From the NCBI GenBank assembly GCA_030159075.1, contig BROG01000648.1, positions 358,986-422,985 of the forward strand: a stretch of DNA of 64,000 nt. Reading direction: 5' to 3'. A model generated the notes under the pieces. It had not been told where the DNA came from, did not search any database, and saw only the letters and a list, made by a program, of their open reading frames with translations. Shown here piece by piece: positions 23,447-37,245 of the stretch; the stretch's first letter is position 1, and each line of letters starts with the position of its first letter. Source of the stretch: Atrina japonica (taxonomy: Eukaryota > Mollusca > Bivalvia > Pterioida > Pinnidae). Made by a program: the position numbers and the translations under genes.

Positions 23447-23569
23447 TCACTTCTTATTGTCTGTCACAGCTGATCGGTGGGGTTTTACTAGAAGTTTCAT
23501 TAATATCATGTTTACAACTGGATATCCCAGAAATACAACGTGACCAATGAAATACACAGAGGCATACAC
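23447..23569 (-). CDS. LPCAT3: LPCAT3-like exon 11 of 11 seen (C-terminus)
   Basis: Acceptor 'tttattttcag'. It translates 'VYASVYFIGHVVFLGYPVVN' then 'MILMKLLVKPHRSAVTDNKK' and a TGA at 23447-23449, matching 'VYKSIYFLGHIFF...' and a short basic cytosolic tail as in the vertebrate protein (lysine-rich end, ER type). The stop overlaps a good donor-like 'aa|gtgagtg'. If that donor is used, the next acceptor-like site in the adjacent minisatellite gives a C-terminus of Lys-Lys and TAA. Either way the tail is nearly the same. Confidence 0.92.
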   Translation of the reverse strand: MYASVYFIGHVVFLGYPVVNMILMKLLVKPHRSAVTDNKK

Positions 23570-26500
23570 CTGAAAATAAATAATATTTTAATTGCATTTA
23601 TTTTATCTTAAAAAAGGAAAATCAGGAATTGTAAATTTATAGCCATATATTTATACAACCATGTTTACATTATAGGGAAAGGACGTTACTAAGTTGTATA
23701 ACTTGTGTCCAATTCCCTTTTGATTATTATCAAATAAAATGTTTAAACTAAATAAATAATAGTTTAAATGTTTTTAAAATAATAAAGCAACATAATCAAA
23801 GATTACAAAACCAACCTTACGCCTATATATTTACATCTCTCCTTATAACCTGATATCAACCAATCTTTTTTTTTGTGTGAGAAAATCTACCACTTTATTC
23901 AGAAAAGACCAATGATATCTTCATGTCTACACCCTTACTTGATTTTTAATAATCCACCAAAAAAAAACCTTGCAACCGCCATTTAACTGAAAAATTGTTG
24001 AGTGAAAGTGTAAAACACTATGGAAACTAAAATTCTAATGCAGCCTTTTTTCACACTATTTTGGGTAAGGGGCCTTGACCTTTTGAACTGTGATTTTTAG
24101 CAACATTTTATTGAAATAAGGAAATCTAGATATTCATTAAACTATGTAATTATACAAGAATCTCTTGACAATTTAATTCCTGTTGACTTTTTCGTAGATC
24201 TTTGCATACTGAACATACTTCCTCATTCTATTTATTATTCTTTTCAAGATAAAAGGACAAAACTGTCAAAAACATGAGGAATCCGCTAAAAGGGGAAATA
24301 ACTCCCAAAAGGGGCAACCTGACAATTTCGACCCTCTTGATTATTTTGTAGATCTTTGCGTGCTGAGCATTTTGCTTATTCACTATCTGTTATACTTTTC
24401 AAGATATTAAGACAAAACTGCCCAAACCATGAAAATTCCACTCAATAGGGGAAATAATGCCCATAAGGAGCAACCTGACAATTTTGGCCATCTTGGCATT
24501 TTTGTAGATCTTTGCATGCTGAACATTTTCACTTCCTTTACTTTTACTCATCCTATTATACTTTTCAAGATAATGTAAAAAAAAACATTCAAAAACATGA
24601 AAAATCCACTTAAAAGGGAAAAACTCCCATAAGGGGCAACCTGACAATTTTGGCCATCTTGACATTTTTGTAGATCTTTGCATGCTGAACATTTTCACTT
24701 CCTTCACTTTTACTCTACCTATTATACTTTTCAAAATCATGTCAAAAAAATCCAAAAACATGAAAAATCCATTTAGAAATTTTTGTAATCTTTGCAAAAA
24801 ATTTTCACTCCCACAAGGGGATCATGTCAAAAAAACATCCAAAAACATGACAATTAACGGTCACCTGAGTAAAAGAGCTCGTTGAAATTTTTGACATGTA
24901 GGCCATCTTTGCAAACTAAACATTTTGCACTTCTTTTGAATAATGTCTACTTTTTGTATTGACACATGTTATACTTTTTACCTGATTGATCATGTCAAAA
25001 AAGCAATCCAAAAATACACTAAACAAGAGATTAGACAAATTACCAAAGGGCCTTAACAGTCACCTGTTTTTTTTTTCTGGGTGACAAGGGCTACCAATGC
25101 CTTCCAGCATTTCTCCGTCACGTATGTTGTCCATCTCTACTTGTGCCGAAACCTTTGTGCCTGTCCAGCATTGGCCATGAGGCTTATATCAGTGTTTATA
25201 CAAAATTTGCACCATTGACAATGCAATTTTAGGCTACCGGTGGCATTTAATAATTCTCCTATCTCTGTTTCGTTAATAACGAAAAAGGCCAGAGGAGTTA
25301 CTAGTTGGGCGACCGGTGTATTGGCGAATAATGCCCTACTCAGATGGTGTGAATGCAATTTCTTGTACACTATAAAAACAACCGCAGATTATCAGAGAAA
25401 ATTTTTCATCAATCAAAGGCGCGGTGTTTGTTTAAACAAAATCGGAGTTTCTCAGAGAAATTGGCGTCTCTGATCAGTCCCTACAACTTTCAAATGCATA
25501 TGCCTATGATCCTCCTGTAATTCTAACTTGAACTTTGACCCCTAAACCTTTTTTTCTATACAAACTTTGATTGCCTTCACTATTGGGAATGCTTTCTACC
25601 AAATTTGGTTGAAATCAGACATTTTGAATTTTTGGCTGATTTTAGCGCTCCCCCCCCCCAATGGGGTCGTTTTTCATCAAATAATTTATTCATTTCCAAA
25701 CTTTGTAATCCTCCTCCTAGAAATGCTAAATATCAAATATGAAGTCATTCCCATTGTTGGTTCTTAAGAAGAAGATTTTTATACATTTTCTTAATTTTAT
25801 CCCTTTAAGGCCCCTTTTAAGGATCTAAGGTGGCATAACTCCACAATTTTAACAAACTTGAAGGGTCTTCACATGGGGAAGCTTCCTGCGTGGTTAGGTT
25901 GAAATTGACCAACAGATTTTTGAGAAGAATTCAAAAGATTTCCAAGATTTTACCCCCTTATGTGGCCCAAAGAGTCTTTTTTTTTACAAACCCTTATGCT
26001 TTCTACTAAATATGGTTGAATCTGACAACTTTGAATTTTTGGCTGATTTCAGTGCCCCCTGGTGGGACCGTTTTTAATCAAATAATTTTTTTTTTTCACA
26101 AACTTTGTAATCCTCCCCCAAAGATGCTAAATATCAAATATGAAGTCATTCCCATTGTTGGTTCTTGAGAAGAAGATTTTAAAACATTTTCCTTATTTTA
26201 CCCCTTTTAGGCTGCTTTGGAGGATCTAAGGGGACATAACTCCACAATTTTCACAAACATGAAGCGTCTTCACATGAAGATGCTTCCTGCCAACTTAGGT
26301 TGAAATTGGCCTTGTGATTCTTGAGAAGAAGTCCATTAAAGAAGATTTCAATATTTGGCCCTTTTTACCCCCTTATTGGCCCCCAAAGGATCAGAACCTT
26401 TTATTTGTACACAAACTTTGATTGCCTTTCCTGGGGGATGCTTTCTACCAAATTGGTTGAAATCTGACAACTTTGAATTTTTGCCCGATTTCAGCGCCCC

Positions 26501-29500
26501 CTAGTGGGGCCGTTTTTCATCAGATAATATTTTATTTCACAAACTTTGTAAACATCCCCCTAAAGATGCTAAATATCAAATATGAAGTCATTCCCATTGT
26601 TAGTTCTTGAGAAGAAGATTTTAAAAGATTTTCCTAATTTTACCCCTTTTTGACCCCTTATGGGGCCCCTTTAGGAGTCTGACCCTTTATATTCACAAAC
26701 TTGAAGGAGCTTCCCATGGGGATACTTCCTACCAAGTTTTGATGAAATTGGCCCACTGGTTTTTGAATAGAAGATGAAAATGTTCAAAAGTTAACGCACG
26801 ACGCTATAGGTCACCGACGGTCACGGACGAAAGAACCTGACAATTTTGTGATCGCTATGCTGAGGTCACCATGACCTTTCGGATCATGTGACATCCAAAA
26901 ACATAAAAATCCACTTAAAAGGGAAAAAACTCCCATAAGGGGCAACCTGACAATTTTGGCCATCTTGACATTTTTGTAGATCTTTGCATGCTGAACATTT
27001 TCACTTCCTTCACTTTTACTCTACCTATTATACTTTTCAAGATCATGTCAAAAAACATCCAAAAACATGAAAAATCCACTTAAAAGGGAAAAAACTCCCA
27101 TTAGGGGCAACCTGACAATTTCGGCCCTGTTGAATTTTTGTAGATCTTTGCATGCTGAACATTTTTGCTTCTTCCACTTTTACTCTAACTATTATACTTT
27201 TCAAGATAATAACGAAAAAAAAAAAAAAAATCCAAAAAAGAAGAAAAACTCGCATAAGAGTCGACCAACTTAAAAGGAAATACTAACTTTGCAAGCACGG
27301 GCAACCTGACAATGGTCGGCCCTATTGACTTTTTTCGTAAAAAAAAAAATCCAAAAACAAGAAAAATCTCTTTGCGTAACTCCCAAGACGGGCAACCTGA
27401 CAATTTCGGCCCTATTGACTTTTTTCGTAGATCTTTGCGTGCTGAACATTTTTGCTTCTTTCACTTTTACTCTAGCTATTATACATTTCAAGATAATAAC
27501 GAAAAACATCCAAAAACATGAAAATTTCACAAAAGAGGAGAAATAACTCGCATAAGAGTCGACTAAACAATTTCCACCATAATGAAATACTTGTAGATTT
27601 TTGCAAGCACTCATTTTAAGGTAATGGTTTTTACTCTAGCTTCGATAATTTTGGAGATGCATGTATTAAATCAAAAATATCTGCTGACTCATTTATTCCA
27701 TATTTAGCCATGGCAGCCATGTTTGGTCCTAGCCCCTTTTCATCTGCAAACTTTATGCAACTTTACATAGCTATACTTCCTGTCAAGTCTGGTTCAAATT
27801 GGTCTAATGGTTCTGGAGAAGTAGTCAAAAATGTTGAAAAGTATACAAAATAAACTTATATTTTCCATTTATTTAGGTGCCTGTGACCTTGACCTTTGAC
27901 CATATGACCTTGAAATTATGTCAAAATGATCCTCAGATAATTCCTAACAACTTTCTAATATATTTTTCTATACAAAAATTCGATCAGTTTTGACTTATTA
28001 AACAATTTGTAATACAAATATACCTTGTGCTACAGAAGTGCCCCTAGTGGCTCATTTATGAACAGTTTTATTTTCATTTGCAAACTTTGTAGATATTGAC
28101 TTAACAATCATACATACAAAATTTGAAACTTATCGGTTCATGAAAAGACAATTTTAAAGATGTACCAATTTTGGTACTTTTTGGCCCCTGTTAGGGCCCC
28201 TATTGGTCCTATGCCTTTTTCATTGCAAACTTTATGTGGCTTTACATGGGGATGCTATATGCTAAGTTTGGTTATAAATGGCCCACTGGTTCTTGTGGAG
28301 ATGTTTTAATGCAAAAGTTAACCGAGGGACCTTTGGCTTATAACAATAGCTCACTTGGCCCTTTGGGCCAGGTGAGGTAAAAATGGGGCAAAGCCACAAC
28401 TGGCAGTGCAAGGTCATTGGATATTTCAGAATATTTATCAAAACAGTTATTTGCTATGCAAAAAAACCAAAACAAAAACAAAAACATATTTGCAGCAATT
28501 TGTCATTGTAGTAGCAGTACACACAAGAATTATAAGTAATTTTAAATCTTGCCACTACCCGCTTTGTCAATAAATGCAGTTTCTAGACAGATATACACTA
28601 ATTTAATTTAACAAAATCAAAATCCTAATTAAAGAAGGTCTGTTACTGGGTCCCCCCAAATGTAGCAATCAAAACATGCCCACACAGCAGAGTCTGATAA
28701 TGTTGGGATTTAGAACAATTAGAATCAATTTCCATGGCAATGAAACCCATATAGTCGAATCTGAACCACTAATACTTCAGAACGCCAAATTTCATACAAA
28801 TCAAACAATGTTGAACTTCAGAAGCCTTGGATTGGTTCCATAGCAACGGTTGAATTCGCAATCCCTTGATACCACTAAATATCAAATTTCATCAAAATCT
28901 GATAATATTGAAATTTAGACCAATCAGAGACCTTGGAATAGTTCCTTTGACCAATCAGAAGCCTCTGAATGGTTACTATTGCAACAAAACCCATACCACT
29001 GAATTTGCAATCCCTTAATACCCCTTAAGAGCATATTTCTTTGAATTAGACAATGATGAAATTTCAACCAATTAGAAAAATAGCTATGTTTCTGAATCGC
29101 CAAATCCACAAAATTCTGTGTAATGCATCCACAAGGGGAGGTGCACATTTTTAATATGTATACAAACATCCTGCCAAGTTTCAATGTTGTATGTGGAAAA
29201 CTGTAGCAGGATTTGATTACACAAACCAGATAGGTATATATGTATGTATGCGCACTCGCTTTTCACCAATGCGACCCGGGTTCGATCCTCAGATTGGGCA
29301 GGGAAGTATGTGAAATGGTTACCAACCCGGATACGCTCCTGTCCTTCGGACTGAGACAGTAAAAACCGAGGTCCCGTGTCACAGTGAGTGTCTGCACGTT
29401 AAAGAACCCTGCTCAATGGCCATACGAGCATGGCCAAAAAAGCCCTTCACCGGCATTGGTGACGTCTCCAATGAGTGAAAGATTCTTGAGTGGGACGTTA

Positions 29501-32500
29501 AACAACAATAAACAAACAAACATGCTGCTACTGAAAAATGGCTAAGTTTCTGATTCCACCAAATCCACAAAAATATGCAGAATGCATCCACAAGGGGAGG
29601 TGCACATCTTCAATACCTATACAAACATCAACATTGTACGTTGAAAATTGTAAGAGGAATCGATTTCACAATATTTTCCCTGCCTGTATGCCTGCTCGCC
29701 CGACAAACACCATTTTATAACTCGGATTTCATTTCGTCCTCTTATTAGTCAGAGTTATCTCCCATGTCAGCAGGTATCGAATGTGACGTCATGTTTTTAA
29801 GGGGAAGAAGGACAACTGGTCACATGACCAGAATTTCAATATAGTAATATAAACTGGAACTAATGTTGGCAATTTAAACATAAATGACACAAATTTGTCA
29901 ACTAGAGACATAAATTGAAAGGTAAATTCACATCAAAAAGTAAATGAAATTGTTCTTTGTGACAAAATTAATTTAACAGTCATGTGTTTTTGTGTCAGCT
30001 ATGAAACACTGCATCAAATTGTCTGGCATCTTTTGTCCCTTTGTCTGTCTCTCTGGGCAAAGTAACATTTTGACATAAATTATCATTACTTTCTTATTGT
30101 ATATGATACTTTTGTGAAACTTACAGGAAAGGTTCATTGTGATGAGGTGCATCGCAGTCAAGGTCAAAGCCATTTTCAAGGTCACACACCAGGTCAAATG
30201 GTAGTACAGTCTTCTTTTAAAGACTTTTTTGTTAAAAAATACTCAATTTGGACATACTTCAAGGTGTTATTTCTTCTCTATGTACCAACAACTTGTCTTA
30301 TTAACTCTATATAACTGTTAAACATTCTAAATTGATCATTTACAGAAAAAATAAAAAAAATTGGATGACTGATTTTTTTACAGTGATTGAATTTAAGATT
30401 TAAGTGTTAAAAAATTATTTTTTGGAAATAAATGACTTTTTAAAGAATGAATAGGACAATTGATGAAAAGAATCAAAATTCTGGAAAGGGGCATAACTCT
30501 TGTCTACGTAAATATCCCTTATAGTTATATACCCATAAGTGTGCCAGATTATTCATTCTATAATTCATACATACATTATGAATAAGTGTGCAAGAATTAA
30601 GAAAAATCTGATGATAATTTTTTTGTGTATCCAATGGTAACTCTTCTTCCCTTAAGTAAAAAAACAACATCATTTTCACACAAACATATGATGTCACAAT
30701 TGATAACTTTTCTCATTTTACGCACAAAGAAATGACATCACAATTGATACCTGGTACAAGGAATGGTTACTCTGGATAACGAAGTTGAAAGTCATTTGAC
30801 CCATAATACAAATAGAAGCCAGCATAAGCCTATGTCTTTAAGACATTTGTGTCACTGAAATACTTATCTGAAATGTGCAGTGATTAAAACTGAGTTACCC
30901 TGCTATCATTGCCATATATGCCAATATTATTATGTAGTCATCAGTAATACGAGTGCAGTTTTCCGGTAGTTTGAAATTATCAGGAATCCAAAATTATTTG
31001 AGAAAAATGTTCCTCCCTATACGAGGTCACCATTTGCAAAAGAAAATCACACCCATAAACCTCACAAATTGTCACAATACATGATATTTTCTGAGTTTCT
31101 GCCAAAACATTTCCAGTAAGAAAATGCTTGCCAAACATTAAACTGTTGCTGATACATGTTCTTACTGACAGGAAATTGTATCATAAGAAAACGCTTGCCA
31201 AACTTCTGATACATGTTTTTGTTGACAGGAAATCTTCTCATAAGAAAACGCTTGCCAAACAACAAACTGTTACTGATACCAGATCTTCCTGACAGGAAAT
31301 CTTATCATAAGAAAATGCTTGTCAAACTACATACTGTTACTGATAACAGTTCTTCCTGACAGGAAATCGTATCATAAGAAAACGCTTGCCAAACTACATA
31401 CTGTTACTGATACCAGATCTTCCTGACAGGATATAAGAAAACGCTTTTTACTGTTACTGACAGGACAGGAAATCTTGTCATAAGAAAACGCTACATACTG
31501 TTACTGAAACATGTTTTTGTTGACAGGAAATCTTATCATAAGAAAACGCTACATACTGTTACTGATACATGTTTTTGTTGACAGGAAATCTTCTCATAAG
31601 AAAACGCTTGCCAAACAACAAACTGTTACTGATACATGTTCTTCCTGACAGGAAATCATGTCAGAAGAAAATATGGGTCCAAAAAACGTACCAAAAAGAA
31701 ATTACTAACCCAAAACGAGATTTTCCAGAATTTGTTTAAGATAAATTGTGATGCGGAAAATGGGACTAAAATTTTATATAATTTTGCTAAATCCACAAAG
31801 GTTGGCATCAAAGTATTGTATAATTCTATCAATGAACAAACTCAATCATTTCAAAAACAAAATTCAATTATAAATTAATGCATAAAATGAAAATATCCAC
31901 TGGATACCTTTTCCTGAGCTGCATGGTATGGGATAATCGTGTGATATAACCAATTGGTTAATTATGGTTTCAGATTTATTAACCCTATGAACCCTGGAGG
32001 ACGGAAATCTGCCATAACATAAATGCATGTATACACTGGTGGCCGTTTTTTCCCGCCAGGAAGTCATTTCGTTATTTAGAATTTTCTATAGCTCTCACTG
32101 ACCAATTAGAGCTTCTAGCTGTTATAACATCTTGTATCATGCTTTCGGTAAAACTGTAGAACATTTCTAGAAACATTTCTCTGTAATTTGACCAAACATT
32201 ATGAGCAAAAATCACTCATCAATGTTAACAGCTGATCAAGTTCTCGAACTGTTGTTGAACTCTTATAATGGATGTAACAATGAATAGGGACTAAGCAATT
32301 TTGAATGGGAGTAAGATTGAGATGACTATGTAGACAATTGTGAAAGTATTAATTTGTCGTAATAATCAATTTAAAGCAAAAAAAAAAATAAAGGAAATGG
32401 GAGCGATTTGAATTTTTTGTATTTCTGTCCAGGAGCCCAGGGTGGGAGAATGGCTCATATCAGGTGGCCAGGTTTGAAATTGTATATGAAAAACACAATT

Positions 32501-35500
32501 TTAATACTTACATCCATATAAGCATCAGTACTCAATAATACAAAGCTGACAATGGCATAGAATATAGAAAACATCAGTAGTGTTTTTTTCACTACCCATA
32601 TCATTGGTTTCAGTTTTGATGGTGCCTTGATGTTGTGAAGAAATGGAACCTTTTGAACTAGTGCAGTTGCCTGAAATAAAATTAGATAAAGCATTATGTT
32701 TTTGAGAAACATTGCCCCCATGAGATAAGTATTTTGTGAATATTTAAATGTCCCATAAGTCTGGCATATATGGCTGAATGTTGGATGACATTGCTCACAT
32801 CCCAGATCATATTGACAGTAACACACATCCCAGATCTTATTAATAGTAACACACATCTCAGATTTTATTAATAGTAACACACATCTCAGATCTTATTAAT
32901 AGTAACACACATCTCAGATCTTATTAATAGTAACACACATCTCAGATCTTATTAATAGTAAGGTGTATACACACATCCCAGATCTTATAAATAGTAACAC
33001 ACATCTCAGATCTTATTAATAGTAACACACATCTCAGATCTTATTAATAGTAACACACATCTCAGATCTTATTAATAGTAATAGTAACACACATCTCAGA
33101 TCTTATTAATAGTAAGACACACATCTCAGATCTTATTAATAGTAACACACATCTCAGATCTTATTAATAGTAACACACATCTCAGATCTTATTAATAGTA
33201 ACACACATCTCAGATCTTATTAATAGTAACACACATCTCAGATCTTATTAATAGTAACACACATCCCAGATCTTATTAATAGTAAGATATATACTACATC
33301 CCAGATTATTGATAGTAACACACATCCCAGATCTTATTAATAGTAAGATATATACCACACCCCAGATTATTGATAGTAACACACATCCCAGATCTTATTA
33401 ATAGTAAGATATATACCACATCCCAGATTATTGATAGTAACACACATCCCAGATCTTATTAATAGTAAGATATATACCACATCCCAGATTACTGATAGTA
33501 TGATATATACCACATCCTAGATCTTATTGAAATTTGATGAGAGAAACTAAAGTTACTAAGGAAAGGCAATCGCAAATATATCAAATAAATTGATAAAAAG
33601 TCTTAGGGCAAAATATCTCAAATATACTGTTAAAAAAGTCTTAGGGCCAAAAAAAAAACATAATAAAATATATGATAACAAAGTCTTGGGGCAAAAATCT
33701 CAAATATACAGATAACAAAGTCTTGGGACAATAAAATTTTGCTGTAGCAATTATGATTCTGTCACTCATCCAAAACAAAGAAAGTTTTAAGAAAATTTAA
33801 TGGAAAATGACAAATTCTGATTCAGGACAGACAAGCTGATTCCTTTTAAGACACTTACCACTACAAACACCCCTGATTTTATCTATTGACCACTTCAAAC
33901 TCACCTGACTTTAATTGTTGGCAACTTCAAACTTACACAACTTTAACTATTGGCCACTACAACTTCACCTGACTTTTACTATTGACCACTACAAACTCAC
34001 CTGACTTTAACTATTGACCACTTCAAACTTACCTGTTTTAAACTACAAACCACTTCAAACTTATACAACTTTAACTATTGACCACTACAAACTCACCTGA
34101 CTTTAACTATTGCCCATGTTGACCACTACAAACTCACCTGACTTTAACTATTGACCACTACAAACTCACCTGACTTTAACTATTGACCACTAGTAACAAA
34201 CTCACCAGACTTTAACTAATGACAGTAACACACACCTGACTTTAACTATTGACCACTAAAAATTTATTTGACTATAAATATTGACCACTACAAACTCACC
34301 AGACTTTAACTATTGCCCATGTTGACCACTACAAACTCACCAGACTTTAACTAATGACACTACAAACTCACCTGACTTTAACTATTGACCACTAAAAATT
34401 TATTTGACTTTAACTATTGCCCTTGTTGACCACTACAAACACACCCGACTTTAACTATTGCCCATGTTGACCACTACAAACTCACCAGACTTTAAGTAAG
34501 ATATATGCCCATGTTGACCATGATACAAACACACCCGACTTTAAAATTTATTGCCCATGTTGACCACTACAAACTCACCAGACTTTAAACTAATGATAAA
34601 CACTACAAAAATCTCACCTGACTTTAACTATTGACCAAAAAAAAATTTATTTGACTTTGATAACAAATTGCCCTTGTTGACCACTATAAACACACCCGAC
34701 TTTAAATTTTGCCCATTGTTGACCACTACAAACTCACCAGACTTTAACTAATTTAATGTTGACCACTACAGGACACACCCGACTTTAACTATTGCCCATG
34801 TTGACCACTACAAACTCACCAGACTTTATTAACTTATTCACCTGACACTGTTGACCACTACAAACTCACCAGACTTTAACTAATGACACTACAAACTCAC
34901 CTGACTTTAACTATTGACCACTAAAAATTTATTTGACTTTAAATATTGACTTCAAACTACAAACTCACCACCACTTTAACTTATATAACTTTAACTATTG
35001 ACCACTACAAACTCACCTGACTTTAACTATTGCCCATGTTGACCACTACAAACTCACCAGACTTTAACTAATGACACTACAAACTCACCTGACTTTAACT
35101 ATTGACCACTAAAAATTTATTTGACTTTAAATATTGACCACTACAAACTCACCAGACTTTAACTATTGCCCTTGTTGACCACTACAAACACACCCGACTT
35201 TAACTATTGCCCATGTTGACCACTACAAACTCACCAGACTTTAACTATTGTCCATGTTGACCACTACAAACTCACCTGACTTTAACTATTGACCATGTTG
35301 ACCACTACAAACTCACCTGACTTTAACTATTGTCCATGTTGACCACTACAAACACACTTAACTTTAACTATTGCCCATGTTGACCACTACAAACACACCT
35401 GACTTTAACTATTGTCCATGTTGACCACTACAAACACACCTGACTTTAACTATTGTCCATGTTGACCACTACAAACACACTTAACTTTAACTATTGCCCA

Positions 35501-37169
35501 TGTTGACTACTACAAACACACCTGACTTTAACTATTGTCCATGTTGACCACTACAAACACACCCAACTTTAACTATTGCCCATGTTGACCACTACAAACT
35601 CATCCGACTTTAACTATTGTCCATGTTGACCACTACAAACACACCCAACTTTAACTATTGCCCATGTTGACCACTACAAACTCACTAGACTTAAACTATT
35701 GTCCATGTTGACCACTACAAACACACCTGACTTTAACTATTGTCCATGTTGACCACTACAAACTCATCCGACTTTAACTATTGTCCATGTTGACCACTAC
35801 AAACTCATCCGACTTTAACTATTGTCCATGTTGACCACTACAAACACACCTGACTTTAACTATTGTCCATGTTGACCACTACAAACTCATCCGACTTTAA
35901 CTATTGTCCATGTTGACCACTACAAACACACCCAACTTTAACTATTGCCCATGTTGACCACTACAAACTCACTAGACTTAAACTATTGCCCATGTTGACC
36001 ACTACAAACACACCTGACTTTAACTATTGTCCATGTTGACCACTACAAACACACATAACTTTAACTATTGCCCATGTTGACCACTACAAACACGCCCAAC
36101 TTTAACTATTGCCCATGTTGACCACTACAAACACACTTAACTTTAACTATTGCCCATGTTGACCACTACAAACACACTTAACTTTAACTATTGACCATGT
36201 TGACCACTACAAACTCATATAACTTTAACTATTGCCCATGTTGACCATTACAAACTCACATAACTTTAACTATTGACCATGTTGACCGTTACAAACTCAC
36301 ATAACTTTAACTATTGACCATGTTGACCACTACAAACTCATATAACTTTAACTATTGCCCATGTTGACCATTACAAACTCACATAACTTTAACTATTGAC
36401 CATGTTGACCACTATAAACTCACCTGACTTGAACTATTGACCACTACAAACTTACACATCTTTCCACTCTGTCCACAACAACCTTGACTATTGACCATTA
36501 TTATCTAACTTACCTGATTTTCACTGTTGACCATTACAAATTAACTTGATTTTCACTGTCGACTAATATAAATTTTAACTTACCACACGTAACTCAAGTC
36601 TTACCTGATTTTCACTGTTGACCATTACAAGCTTACCTGATTTTCACTGTTTACCATTATAAATTCTAACTTATCTTACCTGACTTAAGTCTAACCTGAT
36701 TTTCACTGTTGACCATTATAAATTCTAGGAAGAAATTCATGTAATAACCAGAGAAAACACCACATAACCACAAAGCCAAGTAAAACAAGGAAACAGCCTA
36801 AACTTTATCATTTTGTTGCCAACTCAATAACGTAATCTCTTGTGAAATATACAAACTCACCTGACTGAAAAAAGTAAGAAATACAATTTTTAAATTATAA
36901 ATCAAAGAGAGAAAGACAAGAGAGATATTAGAGACAGATAAATACTTGACACGATACCTGATTTTCACTGTTGATAGAGAGATATTTTCAAAGAGACAGG
37001 GTATGAGACTGTTGACCATTATAAATAGAGAAATAACCAGAGAAAAACACCATGCCAAAGAGTCTTGCCAAGGAAAGTAATCTCTTGGCTGCAGGACAAA
37101 GAAAGACAAGAGAGATATTAGAGACAGATATATGAGATAGAGAGAGAGAGAGAGACAGGGATGAGAGAT

Positions 37170-37245
<76 letters not shown>

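Noticed and set aside
27043..27614. Overlapping ORFs of 68-114 codons on both strands with Phe/Lys runs
   Set aside because: Generated by the ~165-bp tandem repeat and its A-runs; no motif.
32455..32880. 141-codon minus-strand ORF taken as one protein
   Set aside because: Only the middle 53 codons (32512-32670) are an exon. The ends are intron and minisatellite read-through beyond good splice sites.
32790..33525. Regular 28-bp repeats that could be mistaken for a CRISPR array
   Set aside because: No unique spacers: units abut directly. Host context is a eukaryotic intron.
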